From the NCBI RefSeq assembly GCF_050749815.1, contig NZ_CP192735.1, positions 3,720,001-3,784,000 on the forward strand: a DNA stretch of 64,000 nt, in the 5' to 3' direction. This document shows, piece after piece, positions 31,789 through 40,044 of this stretch; position 1 is the stretch's first letter; every line of letters begins with the position of its first letter. The DNA comes from Dyella_A sp050749815. Its GTDB lineage: Bacteria > Pseudomonadota > Gammaproteobacteria > Xanthomonadales > Rhodanobacteraceae. The notes under the pieces are model-generated. The model searched no databases. It was not told where the DNA came from and worked only from the letters and a program-made list of their open reading frames with translations. The position numbers were made by a program, and so were the translations under genes.

Positions 31789-32493
31789 CTACGCCGGGTG
31801 CTGTGCCTCGAGCCAGTCGGCGAGGGCGGCCATGTCCGGCAAGTCCAGTTCGGGTGGATCGCCCAGCTCGGCCGGCCAGGGATCGCCGCGGCGATTGATC
31901 CAGGCCGTGCGCAGCCCGGCGTCCCGCGCGCCGGCCACGTCGAGCACCGGATCGTCACCCACGTGCAGCACCTCGTGCGGCGCCACGCCGAGCTGCGATA
32001 CGGCGGCGTGGAAAATCTGCGGCTGGGGTTTCGGCACGCCCACCTCGCGCGCGCTCACGTGGTGGCGAAAGTGCGCCGCGATGCCCACGCGTTCCAGGTC
32101 GGCGTTGCCGTTGGTGAGGCTGGCCACCGGCCAGCGCGCGGCGATGCGGCGCAGCGCCGGCAGGCTGTCCAGGTAGAGTTCCACCCGGTTGCGTGCGCTG
32201 AAATACACTTCCCACAGCGCTTCCACCGGCGCCTCGTCCAGGCCGCAGGCGGCAAACGCGTAGCGCATGGTGAGGTGGCGCTGGGTGGTGAAGTCGTGCG
32301 CCAGGTCCACGCGCTCGGCGGCGACGCGGGCGCGCAGCTCGCGCATCGCCGGAATCGGCCAGGCCGCCGCTACCGCCGGATGGTGTTCGCGCAACCAGGC
32401 ATCCACCTCCTGGTCGGCGCGTTCCAGCGCCGGCAGCACCGGCCACAGCGTGTCATCCAGGTCCAGCGTGACCGCGCGGATGCCTCCCTCCAC
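31789..32493 (-). CDS. HAD-superfamily hydrolase (subfamily IA)
   Basis: A 234-residue HAD phosphatase. Motif I is VTLDLDDTLWPV with the nucleophilic and acid/base aspartates (about residues 11-13). Motif II is PVASLTNGNADL, motif III surrounds EVGVPKPQPQIF, and motif IV is HVGDDPVLDVAGARDAGL. A helical cap lies between motifs I and II. Such YjjG/YigB-like enzymes dephosphorylate nucleotides or sugars such as FMN; the substrate here cannot be told. It is five bases downstream of the PstS-LysM gene and probably co-transcribed with it. Confidence 0.88.
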   Translation of the reverse strand: MEGGIRAVTLDLDDTLWPVLPALERADQEVDAWLREHHPAVAAAWPIPAMRELRARVAAERVDLAHDFTTQRHLTMRYAFAACGLDEAPVEALWEVYFSARNRVELYLDSLPALRRIAARWPVASLTNGNADLERVGIAAHFRHHVSAREVGVPKPQPQIFHAAVSQLGVAPHEVLHVGDDPVLDVAGARDAGLRTAWINRRGDPWPAELGDPPELDLPDMAALADWLEAQHPA

Positions 32494-32498
32494 GGCGA

Positions 32499-33863
32499 TC
32501 AGTGCTGGCTGACAACCAGGGTCTGGCCGGGCTTCACGCTGTCGCTGGTGAGGTGGTTCCAGCGGCGCAGGTCGGCCACATCCACCGAGTGCTTGCGCGC
32601 GATGGAGAACAACGTGTCGCCGCGGCTCACCTTGTACGACTTGGCGCCCTTCGGCGTGGTGTCGTAAGCGGTGGCGGTGACCTTGGCAAAGCGGCTGTCG
32701 TCGGCCTTCTCCACCGTGGTGGCTTCACCGCTTACGCCGGCCAGGCTCGCACGGGGCGTGGCCGCGGCCTTCTTCGCTTCGGCTTCCTTGGCGCGACGTT
32801 CTTCCAGTGCCTGGCGCGCGGCCAGCGTGCGCTCGGAAGTCGGCGCCTGCGCCGCCTGCGAAGCGTAGGTGGCGCCCGGCGCGGCGATCGGCGGCTTGGA
32901 GGCGGTAGGCGGCACGGCACGGGCGCCCACTTCGGCCAGGATGCGGGCGCGGCGCGCGTCGTCCATCGAGGCCAGCGTGGCGCCGTCCTGGTAGGGCACC
33001 AGGCCGTGGCGGCGGATCACCGCCTTGGCCGCGTCGGAGTTCACGAAGTCCACGAACTCCTGCGTCTGCGCGGCCTTCGGGCTGTTGGAATTGGTGATCA
33101 GGTAGAGCTGGGTGAACAGCGGATAGCTGCCGTTGGCCACGGTGCTGGTGGAGGGCGCCACGCCGTTGATGCGGATCATCTTCATCTTCGGGTTGCCCAC
33201 CGCGTTGGACAGCGTGGTGGCGCCGAGCCCCTTGGGATCGAGCGCAATGCCTTCCTGCAGCTTGGTGGTGTTGACGTACAGGCGCGGCGCAGCCACCGGT
33301 TGGGTGCCGCGGCCGAACAGCAGCTTGCGCAGGCTGAACTCCACGCCGTCGGCCGGGCTGGCCACGGCGTACAGGTCGATCGGCTCGTTCTTGCCGCCCA
33401 CCTGGCTCCAGTTGGTGATCTTGCCGTAATAGATGTCGTGCACCTGCGACAGCGTGAGGCTGCTCACCGGGTTGGACGGGTGCGTCACCATCACCAGGCC
33501 GTCCCACGCCACCGGCGTAAAGGTGAGCCCGGCTTCCTGCGGGCTGCCGCTGGCGCCGCGCGCCGCGCCGGCCAGGTCCGCCGTGCCGGTGCGCACGGCA
33601 TCCAGGCCCGAGGCGGTATTGAACGTCTGCAGCTCGATGCGGCCGTGGCCGGCCTTCTGCCAGGCCTGCGCCACGTCGGTCACCACGCCGTGCGCCACGG
33701 TCACGTCGCCGCGCCAGATCAGCGAGCCGCTCGCGCTCGGCGCGGATTTGCCGTGGGCGGACTTGCCGCTGGATCCGTGCGTCTTGGCGACAACGGGCGT
33801 GGTGGCGACGAGGCAGGCACCGATCAGGGCGACAGGCAGCAGGCGGACTAGACGGACGGACAT
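32499..33863 (-). CDS. PstS-like substrate-binding protein fused to a LysM domain
   Basis: A 454-residue exported protein with signal peptide LLPVALIGACLVATTPVVA. Residues about 45-300 form a phosphate-type periplasmic binding domain: LIWRGDVTVAHGVVTDVAQA opens it, and DIYYGKITNWSQVGGKNEPI is the strongly conserved PstS-like hinge stretch. A low-complexity linker rich in Ala/Lys/Arg (about 320-390) leads to a C-terminal LysM domain, YKVSRGDTLFSIARKHSVDV to KPGQTLVV, that should bind peptidoglycan. No pst transporter genes are adjacent. The fusion suggests a wall-attached ligand binder rather than a transporter component. The ligand is unproven. Confidence 0.85.
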   Translation of the reverse strand: MSVRLVRLLPVALIGACLVATTPVVAKTHGSSGKSAHGKSAPSASGSLIWRGDVTVAHGVVTDVAQAWQKAGHGRIELQTFNTASGLDAVRTGTADLAGAARGASGSPQEAGLTFTPVAWDGLVMVTHPSNPVSSLTLSQVHDIYYGKITNWSQVGGKNEPIDLYAVASPADGVEFSLRKLLFGRGTQPVAAPRLYVNTTKLQEGIALDPKGLGATTLSNAVGNPKMKMIRINGVAPSTSTVANGSYPLFTQLYLITNSNSPKAAQTQEFVDFVNSDAAKAVIRRHGLVPYQDGATLASMDDARRARILAEVGARAVPPTASKPPIAAPGATYASQAAQAPTSERTLAARQALEERRAKEAEAKKAAATPRASLAGVSGEATTVEKADDSRFAKVTATAYDTTPKGAKSYKVSRGDTLFSIARKHSVDVADLRRWNHLTSDSVKPGQTLVVSQH

Positions 33864-34003
33864 GATGATGAGCTACCTCGGACGTGCTTGGGGGTACGAC
33901 AGGGCGTGACGCGGCGCCTTGCGGGCAGGGGCAAGGCGGAAAGAGGGCTATTTCATCGGTCCGCCCCCCAAACATCAAGCACGCGCAACGGCTGGCGTTA
34001 AGG

Positions 34004-34027
34004 AAGCGGCGCCCCTGTGCGCCGCTT
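34004..34027 (-). terminator. possible weak terminator of the DegP-like gene
   Basis: An 8-bp perfect stem, AAGCGGCG and CGCCGCTT, with an eight-base loop, 37 bp beyond the protease stop. On the minus strand only CCTTAA follows, so any termination would be inefficient. Confidence 0.35.
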
Positions 34028-34063
34028 CACTGTCCGCCTGTGCGCCGGTCGTTAGCCGGCGCG

Positions 34064-35443
34064 TCAGTTCATCAGCACGTAGTGCATGCCCTGATCGTCG
34101 GCGATCGCCAGCGCCAGCTGGCGCGGACGCACCCCGGCCAGCGCCTGCAGCCCGCGCACGCTGGTGATGCGGCGGTTGCCGATGCCGATCAGCACGTCGC
34201 CCTGCTGCAGCCCCGCGCGCGCGGCGATGCTGCCCGGCTGCACCGCGGTGACGCGCACGCCGGCCAGCCCCTGCGAGCGCTCGCTCTGGCTCAGCTCACT
34301 GAAACTTACGCCGGTGAGTCGCGGGTCGAGCCGTGCACCTTCCACCGTGGCCAGCTTCTCCGCCGCCAGCATGGCGTGCACCTGGCGCGTCTTGCCTTCG
34401 CGCAGCAGGCCCAGCGTCACCTCGCTGCCCAGCGGCAACAGGCCCTCGCTGTTGCGCAGCTCGTCGCTGTCGCGCAGCGGCTTGCCGTTGAGCGTGGTGA
34501 GCACGTCGCCAGGCTCGATGCCCGCGGCCGCCGCCGGCGAGCCCTCGCTCACCCGCGTCACCACCGCGCCTTCGGTGTTGCTCACCCCCAGCAGCTTGGC
34601 GATGCGCGGGGTGATGTCCTGCGTCTGCACGCCCAGGCTGCCGCGCTGCACCTTGCCGTGCGCAATGAGCTGCTTCATCACCTCGCCAGAGAGGTTGGTG
34701 GGAATCGCAAAGCCGATGCCCGCGCTGGCGCCCGAGGGCGAGAAGATCATCGAGTTGATGCCCACCAGCTCGCCGCGCAGGTTCACCAGCGCGCCGCCGG
34801 AATTGCCCGGGTTGATCGAGGCATCGGTCTGGATGAAGTTCTGGTAGTTGGTGCCGCCCAGGCCCGAGCGGCCCAGCGCCGAAACGATGCCCGAGGTCAC
34901 CGTCTGGCCCAGCCCGAACGGGTCGCCCACCGCCACCACGAAATCGCCCACCTGCAGCTTGGAGGAGTCCGCCATCGGCAGCGCTTGCAGCCCGCTGGCC
35001 TTGATCTGCACCACCGCCACGTCGGTATCCGGGTCGGTGCCGATCAGCGTGCCCTTGAAGTTGCGCCCGTCCTGCAGCGTCACCGTGATGTCGTCGGCGC
35101 CGCCCACCACGTGGTTGTTGGTGAGGATGTAGCCCTTGGCCGCATCCACCACCACGCCCGAGCCCAGGCTCTGCTCGGTGCGCTCGCGCGGCGTGTCGGG
35201 CAGGCCGAAGAACTGGCGAAACAGCGGATCGTCGAAATACGGATCGCGCACCGGCACGCGTGTCTTGGTGGAGATGTTCACCACCGCCGGCGTCACCTTG
35301 TGCAGCATCGGCGCCAGCGAAGGCATCGGCTGGCCATCCACCGCCGGCGGCAGCGCTGCCCGGCTGGTCAACGGCAGCGCGCCCAGCGCCAGCACGCTGC
35401 ACAGCCCGAGCGTGCGCGTGATGCGACCCATCCAGTGCTTCAT
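34064..35443 (-). CDS. DegP/DegQ-type periplasmic serine endoprotease
   Basis: A 459-residue HtrA protease. The ATG at 35443 has GAGGA upstream and gives the signal peptide GLCSVLALGALPLTSRA. The triad is His111 (NNHVVGG), Asp141 (DPDTDVAVV) and Ser215 (NPGNSGGAL). Two PDZ domains follow (about 255-345 and 365-455), with RGSLGVQTQDITPRIAKLLG and PGSIAARAGLQQGDVLIGIG. It degrades or refolds damaged envelope proteins. The gene is divergent from nrdJ. Homologues in pseudomonads (MucD) are under sigma-E control; no sigma-E promoter was confirmed here. Confidence 0.94.
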   Translation of the reverse strand: MKHWMGRITRTLGLCSVLALGALPLTSRAALPPAVDGQPMPSLAPMLHKVTPAVVNISTKTRVPVRDPYFDDPLFRQFFGLPDTPRERTEQSLGSGVVVDAAKGYILTNNHVVGGADDITVTLQDGRNFKGTLIGTDPDTDVAVVQIKASGLQALPMADSSKLQVGDFVVAVGDPFGLGQTVTSGIVSALGRSGLGGTNYQNFIQTDASINPGNSGGALVNLRGELVGINSMIFSPSGASAGIGFAIPTNLSGEVMKQLIAHGKVQRGSLGVQTQDITPRIAKLLGVSNTEGAVVTRVSEGSPAAAAGIEPGDVLTTLNGKPLRDSDELRNSEGLLPLGSEVTLGLLREGKTRQVHAMLAAEKLATVEGARLDPRLTGVSFSELSQSERSQGLAGVRVTAVQPGSIAARAGLQQGDVLIGIGNRRITSVRGLQALAGVRPRQLALAIADDQGMHYVLMN

Positions 35444-35939
35444 CGATTTCCTCCTCGTTCGTGCGATCTCGTGCCATGCGGCGTGGAAGCGGTCGGTATC
35501 CGCCGCCGCGAACCGCTGTTCGACTGCCGCCGCGCGCATGGGTTCCGGGTGGGCGATGTGCGGGGTGTCGCAGGGCATTTCCAGTGCTGGCGCGGGCCGC
35601 CGCGCAGCGCCCGCCGATGCATGTCGCGACATGCTCCGCGCGGGCTGTCGCCCTACCGTCAAAACACGCAAAAAATTCTTTACAACCCGCGCGCCCAGCA
35701 GTACGGTCTCCATCCGTTCGCACCACAATATCTTGTGTGCGCGTCCCTGGGTTTCACCCCAGAGCTGGTGTGGTGATGGTTGTCTCTCGAAGGGGGAGGC
35801 CGTCGCAACAAGCGATCCTGCAAGGTAGGTCGGCCACGGGCCAAAGAGCCTGGGCCAAGCGCCGGCGAGTCGTTGCGAACGGTCTGGTCGAATACAACTA
35901 CGTGCCGTCGTGAGGCGGCACCCGGAGGTCAGTAAACCG
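35444..35939. other. divergent intergenic region between the DegP-like gene and nrdJ
   Basis: There is no gene here. It holds the ribosome binding site of the protease gene at the left, an NrdR-box-like palindrome at 35723-35738, and a possible promoter upstream of it (TTTACA near 35679, 17 bp, TACGGT). About 200 bp of untranslated leader precede nrdJ. I looked for a cobalamin riboswitch in that leader and could not recognise a B12 box, though this cannot be excluded by eye. Confidence 0.5.
35723..35738 (+). promoter_or_regulatory. NrdR-box-like operator upstream of nrdJ
   Basis: CCACAATATCTTGTGT matches the NrdR consensus ACACWATATATWGTGT at 14 of 16 positions, upstream of a ribonucleotide reductase gene. 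NrdR is the ATP-cone repressor of nrd genes. Boxes normally come in pairs; I found no convincing second one. Confidence 0.6.
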
Positions 35940-38087
35940 ATGAGTACCGCTCGCGCGCCAGCAGTGGGTCGTGACGCTGTGGAGATCCCTCTGCAGCCGG
36001 CGTCCTACGACATCTGGGACAAGAAATACCGCTTGAAGAACAAGGCCGGCGAACCGGTCGACGACAGCGTGGATGGCACCTACCGTCGCGTGGCGCGCGC
36101 GCTGTCCGAAGTGGAAGCCACCCCCGAGCTGCGCGAACACTGGAACGAACGCTTTCTGTGGGCGCTGCGCCGTGGCGCCATCCCCGCCGGCCGCATCACC
36201 TCCAACGCCGGCGCGCTGGAGCACAAGCCCGCCACCTCCACCATCAACTGCACCGTCTCGGGCACCATCCGCGACTCCATGGACGACATCCTGGAGAAGG
36301 TGCACGAGGCCGGCCTCACCCTGAAGGCCGGCTGCGGTATCGGCTACGAGTTCTCCACGCTGCGTCCGCGCGGCGCGTACGTGTCCGGCGCCGGCGCCTA
36401 CACGTCCGGCCCGCTGTCGTTCATGGATATCTACGACAAGATGTGCTTCACCGTGTCCTCCGCCGGCGGCCGCCGCGGCGCGCAGATGGGCACGTTCGAC
36501 ATCTCCCATCCGGACGCCAAGGAGTTCATCCGCGCCAAGCGCGAAGATGGCCGCCTGCGCCAGTTCAACCTCAGCCTGCTGATCACCGACGGCTTCATGC
36601 AGGCGGTGGAGCACGACACCGACTGGCCGATGGTTTTCCCCATCCACGTCAAGGAGCAGGGCGAGCTCGACCTCAACGACACCAGCAAGGTGGTGTGGCG
36701 GGAGTGGCCCACCCACGACAACTACATCGCCCGCGAAGACGGCCTGGTGGCCTGCAAGATCTACGGCACCATCCGCGCCCGTCACCTGTGGGACATGATC
36801 ATGGTCTCCACGTACGACTACGCGGAGCCCGGGTTCATCCTGATCGACAAGGTCAACGAGATGAACAACAACTGGTGGTGCGAGCACATCCGCGCCACCA
36901 ACCCCTGCGGTGAGCAGCCGCTGCCGCCGTACGGCTCGTGCCTGCTCGGCTCGGTCAACCTCACCACCTTCGTGCGCGACCCGTTCGGCCCCAAGGCCCG
37001 TTTCGACTGGGACGAGTACCGCGAAGTGGTGAAGGTGTTCACCCGCATGCTCGACAACGTGGTGGAGATCAACGGCCTGCCGCTGCCGCAGCAGCGCGAC
37101 GAGATCATGAACAAGCGCCGCCACGGAATGGGCTTCCTGGGCTTAGGGTCCACGCTCACCATGCTCAAGATGCGCTACGGCACCGCCGACGCGGTGAGCT
37201 TCACCGAAGACGTCTCGCGCGAAATGGCCGTGGCCGGCTGGGAAGTGGCGCTGGAGCTGGCCAAGGAAAAGGGCCCCGCGCCCATCCTCGCCCGCGAGTT
37301 CACCGTTACCGGCGACATGCTGCGCAAGCGTCCGGAAATGGCGAAGGACGGCTACAAGGTGGGTGACACCATCACCGGCGCCAAGCTGCACGCCAAGTAC
37401 AGCCGCTACATGCAGCGCATCGCCACCGTGGCGCCCAACCTGGTGAACGAGCTGGCCGAAACCGGCGCGCGCTTCACCCATCACTCCTCGATCGCGCCCA
37501 CCGGCACGATCTCGCTGTCGCTGGCCAACAATGCCTCCAACGGTATCGAGCCCAGCTTTGCCCACCACTACTCGCGCAACGTGATCCGTGAGGGCAAGAA
37601 GTCCAAGGAAAAGGTGGAGGTGTACAGCTACGAGCTGCTCGCCTACCGCGAGCTGATCAACGCCAAGGCCATGCCCTTCAGCACCGAGGCCGAGGCCAAG
37701 CTGCCCGACTACTTCGTGGCCGCCGACGACATCAGCCCCAAGGAGCACGTGGACATCCAGGCCGCCTCGCAGAAATGGATCGACTCGTCCATTTCCAAGA
37801 CCGCCAACGTGCCCACCGACTACCCCTACGAAGACTTCAAGGACATCTACTTCTACGCGTACAAACAGGGCCTCAAGGGCTGCACCACGTTCCGCTTCAA
37901 CCCCGCCGCATTCCAGGGCGTGCTGGTGAAGGAAGCCGACCTTGAGAACACCCTCTACCGCTTCGAATTGGAAGACGGTAGCGTTGTCGAACTGAAGGGC
38001 AATGAGCAGGTGGAATACGACGGTGAAATGCACACCGCCGCCAACCTCTTCGATGCTCTGAAGGAAGGCTATTACGGCAAGTTCTGA
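35940..38087 (+). CDS. nrdJ: adenosylcobalamin-dependent (class II) ribonucleotide reductase, large part NrdJa
   Basis: A 715-residue class II reductase that makes deoxyribonucleotides using a cobalamin-generated thiyl radical, independent of oxygen. The ATG at 35940 is preceded by GGAGG. Visible motifs are NAGALEHKPATSTINCTVSG with an active-site cysteine, GCGIGYEFSTLRPRGAYVSG, the finger-loop NPCGEQPLPPYGSCLLGSVN with the catalytic Cys and Glu, MGFLGLGSTLTMLKMRYG and ASNGIEPSFAHHYSRNV. It lacks the C-terminal cysteine pair needed for re-reduction. Those cysteines are in the separate downstream NrdJb, as in Pseudomonas aeruginosa NrdJa/NrdJb. The last residues of the protein are acidic. Confidence 0.93.
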   Translation: MSTARAPAVGRDAVEIPLQPASYDIWDKKYRLKNKAGEPVDDSVDGTYRRVARALSEVEATPELREHWNERFLWALRRGAIPAGRITSNAGALEHKPATSTINCTVSGTIRDSMDDILEKVHEAGLTLKAGCGIGYEFSTLRPRGAYVSGAGAYTSGPLSFMDIYDKMCFTVSSAGGRRGAQMGTFDISHPDAKEFIRAKREDGRLRQFNLSLLITDGFMQAVEHDTDWPMVFPIHVKEQGELDLNDTSKVVWREWPTHDNYIAREDGLVACKIYGTIRARHLWDMIMVSTYDYAEPGFILIDKVNEMNNNWWCEHIRATNPCGEQPLPPYGSCLLGSVNLTTFVRDPFGPKARFDWDEYREVVKVFTRMLDNVVEINGLPLPQQRDEIMNKRRHGMGFLGLGSTLTMLKMRYGTADAVSFTEDVSREMAVAGWEVALELAKEKGPAPILAREFTVTGDMLRKRPEMAKDGYKVGDTITGAKLHAKYSRYMQRIATVAPNLVNELAETGARFTHHSSIAPTGTISLSLANNASNGIEPSFAHHYSRNVIREGKKSKEKVEVYSYELLAYRELINAKAMPFSTEAEAKLPDYFVAADDISPKEHVDIQAASQKWIDSSISKTANVPTDYPYEDFKDIYFYAYKQGLKGCTTFRFNPAAFQGVLVKEADLENTLYRFELEDGSVVELKGNEQVEYDGEMHTAANLFDALKEGYYGKF

Positions 38088-38192
38088 GTTCTCGAAAGAG
38101 GGCCGGCAACAGAGAGTTCTAGTCTTGCCCGCGGCGGTCTCCGCTGCGGGCGCACGGCAAGCACCAATAACAGTCGGAGGGGAACCCCAACC

Positions 38193-38738
38193 ATGTCCAT
38201 CGATACCGAAGTGAAAGACGTTGTTGCACCGGCCGCTGACGCGGCGCCCGTGGCCCAGCCGGCGATGCCGGCCGTGACCCCGGCCGCGCCGAAGAAGGCC
38301 CCGGCCAAGAAGAAGCCCGCCAAGAAGGCTGCAGCCAAGAAGGCCGCACCGAAGAAGGCAGCCGCCAAGAAGACCGCCAAGAAGGCGGTGAAGAAGGCCG
38401 CCGCCAAGAAGGCTGCACCGAAGAAAGCCGCCGCCAAGAAAACCGCCAAGAAAGCGGTGAAGAAGGCAGCAGCGAAGAAGGCCGCCCCCAAGAAGGCAGC
38501 CGCCAAGAAAACCGCCAAGAAGGCCGCGCCGAAAAAGGCCGCCGCCAAGAAGGCCGTGAAGAAAGTCAGCAGCAAGAAGACGGCGAAGAAAGCCGCCCCC
38601 AAGAAGACGGCCAAGAAGGCCGCCGTGAAAAAGGCCGCCCCCAAGGCAGCCAAGAGGTCCACTGCCAGCAAGAAGGCGAGCGTGAAGGTGGCGAAGGCGA
38701 AGAAGCCCGCCGTCAAGAAGGCCGCCCGCAAGAAGTAA
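38193..38738 (+). CDS. histone H1-like lysine/alanine-rich DNA-binding protein
   Basis: A 181-residue protein with an acidic, Ala/Pro-rich first 35 residues and then a long run of KKAAAKK/KKAAPKK/KKTAKK units. A 23-residue block (AKKAAPKKAAAKKTAKKAV and four more) is repeated nearly exactly two to three times, so the gene contains 69-bp tandem repeats prone to length change. Such proteins resemble the C-terminal tail of eukaryotic H1 and bacterial Hc1/AlgP and bind DNA or RNA non-specifically. The ribosome site CGGAGGGG precedes the ATG. It lies between the two halves of the ribonucleotide reductase and is closed by a strong terminator. Confidence 0.88.
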   Translation: MSIDTEVKDVVAPAADAAPVAQPAMPAVTPAAPKKAPAKKKPAKKAAAKKAAPKKAAAKKTAKKAVKKAAAKKAAPKKAAAKKTAKKAVKKAAAKKAAPKKAAAKKTAKKAAPKKAAAKKAVKKVSSKKTAKKAAPKKTAKKAAVKKAAPKAAKRSTASKKASVKVAKAKKPAVKKAARKK

Positions 38739-38749
38739 GTCGTCAACGC

Positions 38750-38780
38750 AGCCGGCCCGGCTCGCCGGGCCGGCTGTCTT
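38750..38780 (+). terminator. intrinsic terminator after the H1-like gene
   Basis: An 11-bp GC stem, AGCCGGCCCGG and CCGGGCCGGCT, with a CTCG loop, followed by GTCTTTTC. It would separate nrdJa and the H1-like gene from nrdJb, unless readthrough occurs. Confidence 0.75.
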
Positions 38781-38859
38781 TTCTCCAGGCGCACGCTCCG
38801 TGATGCGCGCAGACGCCGAGGCCCCGCCTCCCGCCGCCGTCACCGGCCTCGCCCATAGC

Positions 38860-38933
38860 CGTCATTCCCGCGAAAGCGGGAATCCATTTCGCTCTCAGCG
38901 ACTCAAGTGGATTCCCGCATTCGCAGGCAAAAC
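38860..38933. repeat. dispersed palindromic repeat of the CGTCATTCCCGCGAAAGCGG type
   Basis: CGTCATTCCCGCGAAAGCGG plus GAATCCA (38860-38886) is followed by a degenerate inverted partner, TGGATTCCCGCATTCGCAGG, at about 38907-38926. ATTCCCGC-GAAA-GCGGGAAT is itself a perfect hairpin. This sequence type is a common extragenic repeat in many proteobacteria and is unrelated to the GTAGGAGC element near 21.8 kb. Confidence 0.7.
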
Positions 38934-38980
38934 GAACCACCCGGCCGCCTCTGACGCGCCCCAGACCAACGAGACACACC

Positions 38981-39733
38981 ATGGCGATCAAGATCGAAAA
39001 GAAAATCAAGGGCTACGCCGTCGTCAAGCCCGAAGACAAGGCCGCGCCGGCCGCCGCACCCGCCGCTGCGCCCAAGGCCGCCAAGCCCGAGCCCAAGCAG
39101 GCCGAAGTGATCCAGATGCACGAGAGCGTCGAGCGCCCCGAGCAGCTCATCGGCTCCACCTTCAAGATCAAGTCGCCGCTGTTCGAGCACGCCCTGTACG
39201 TCACCATCAACGACATTGTGCTCAACGCCGGCACCCCGCACGAGCAGCGCCGCCCCTTCGAGATCTTCATCAACTCGAAGAACATGGACCACTTCCAGTG
39301 GATCGTGGCGCTCACCCGCATCATCTCCGCCGTGTTCCGCAAGGGCGGCGACGTCACCTTCCTGGCCGAGGAGATGAAGGCCGTGTTCGACCCGCGCGGC
39401 GGCTACTTCAAGTCCGGCGGCATCTACATGCCCAGCATCGTCGCCGAGATCGGCGCGGTGATCGAGCAGCACATGAAGAACATCGGGCTCATTCATGATC
39501 CGGAGATGGACGAGTCCACCCGCAAGCTCATCGCCGAGAAGCGCGCCGCCTACGAGCAGGCGGCCAGTGGCAAGAAGTCGGAGGCTACGCCGGCCGCCGA
39601 AGCGGCGGGTGAGTCGAATGCCGGTGGCTTCCCGCCCGGCGCTACGCTGTGCGCCAAGTGCAACACTCAGGCGCTGGTGCTGATGGATGGGTGTCAGACT
39701 TGCTTGAATTGTGGATATTCGAAGTGCGGTTGA
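38981..39733 (+). CDS. class II ribonucleotide reductase small part NrdJb
   Basis: A 250-residue protein matching the separate C-terminal piece of split class II reductases. After an Ala/Lys/Pro-rich linker (residues 18-40) comes the conserved TSCPD-like domain: RPEQLIGSTFKIKSPLFEHA, NAGTPHEQRRPFEIFINSKN, ALTRIISAVFRKGGDVTFLA and DPRGGYFKSGGIYMPSIVAE. The C-terminus holds a cysteine cluster, LCAKCNTQALVLMDGCQTCL then NCGYSKCG, that should bind zinc or shuttle electrons to the NrdJa active site. It completes the enzyme encoded at 35940, but a histone H1-like gene and a terminator stand between them. Confidence 0.88.
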   Translation: MAIKIEKKIKGYAVVKPEDKAAPAAAPAAAPKAAKPEPKQAEVIQMHESVERPEQLIGSTFKIKSPLFEHALYVTINDIVLNAGTPHEQRRPFEIFINSKNMDHFQWIVALTRIISAVFRKGGDVTFLAEEMKAVFDPRGGYFKSGGIYMPSIVAEIGAVIEQHMKNIGLIHDPEMDESTRKLIAEKRAAYEQAASGKKSEATPAAEAAGESNAGGFPPGATLCAKCNTQALVLMDGCQTCLNCGYSKCG

Positions 39734-39850
39734 TTGCTGGACACGCGAAGAACGGGCGGCTGTGCGACGCGCTAAGGTGCTGATTAAGTCCCTGCAATCG
39801 GCGTCATTCGGTGCAAGCCATGGCTTTCTGTTGCTAGGTGCTGTATCAGA

Positions 39851-39877
39851 CGATGAGATTTCCTAGTGATCTCATCG
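39851..39877 (+). repeat. perfect 9-bp inverted repeat upstream of the methyltransferase
   Basis: CGATGAGAT and ATCTCATCG flank a nine-base loop, 168 bp before the methyltransferase ATG. There is no T-run after it, so it may be a regulatory stem or a protein site rather than a terminator. Confidence 0.5.
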
Positions 39878-39904
39878 AGTCCGCGAGCGCTTTTCATTGA
39901 CGAC

Positions 39905-39918
39905 TTACACCTGTGTAA
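39905..39918 (+). promoter_or_regulatory. operator-like palindrome upstream of the methyltransferase
   Basis: TTACAC-CT-GTGTAA is a perfect 6+6 palindrome, 126 bp before the start codon. Its size and position suit a dimeric regulator site. The regulator is unknown. Confidence 0.45.
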
Positions 39919-40044
39919 ACCGGAAAACCTTGCGACGCCTGTGACGTGGTTTGTCCAGATGGTCGCTTGGCCTATGGCTCGTTTGGCAGCAGGGGGCGGA
40001 AGGTGTGGCCGCCACGTGCAGAACCAATAACTTCGTGTGCTTGG

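Larger units (their letters stand above)
39734..40044. other. intergenic region upstream of the methyltransferase operon
   Basis: I see no gene here. It contains two perfect inverted repeats that look like a hairpin and an operator (listed separately at 39851 and 39905). It also marks the change from about two-thirds GC to roughly half GC. Confidence 0.5.

Noticed and set aside
34004..34027. Strong terminator between the DegP-like and PstS-LysM genes
   Set aside because: The stem is perfect, but neither strand shows a proper T-run, so it is listed only as a weak terminator.
35739..35939. Possible cobalamin riboswitch in the nrdJ leader
   Set aside because: Expected for a B12-dependent reductase in some bacteria, but I could not find a recognisable B12 box or paired elements by eye.
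38860..38933. CRISPR-like appearance of a palindromic repeat upstream of nrdJb
   Set aside because: It is one inverted pair only, with no regular spacers and no cas genes. It fits a dispersed extragenic palindrome. I saw no CRISPR array anywhere in the window.
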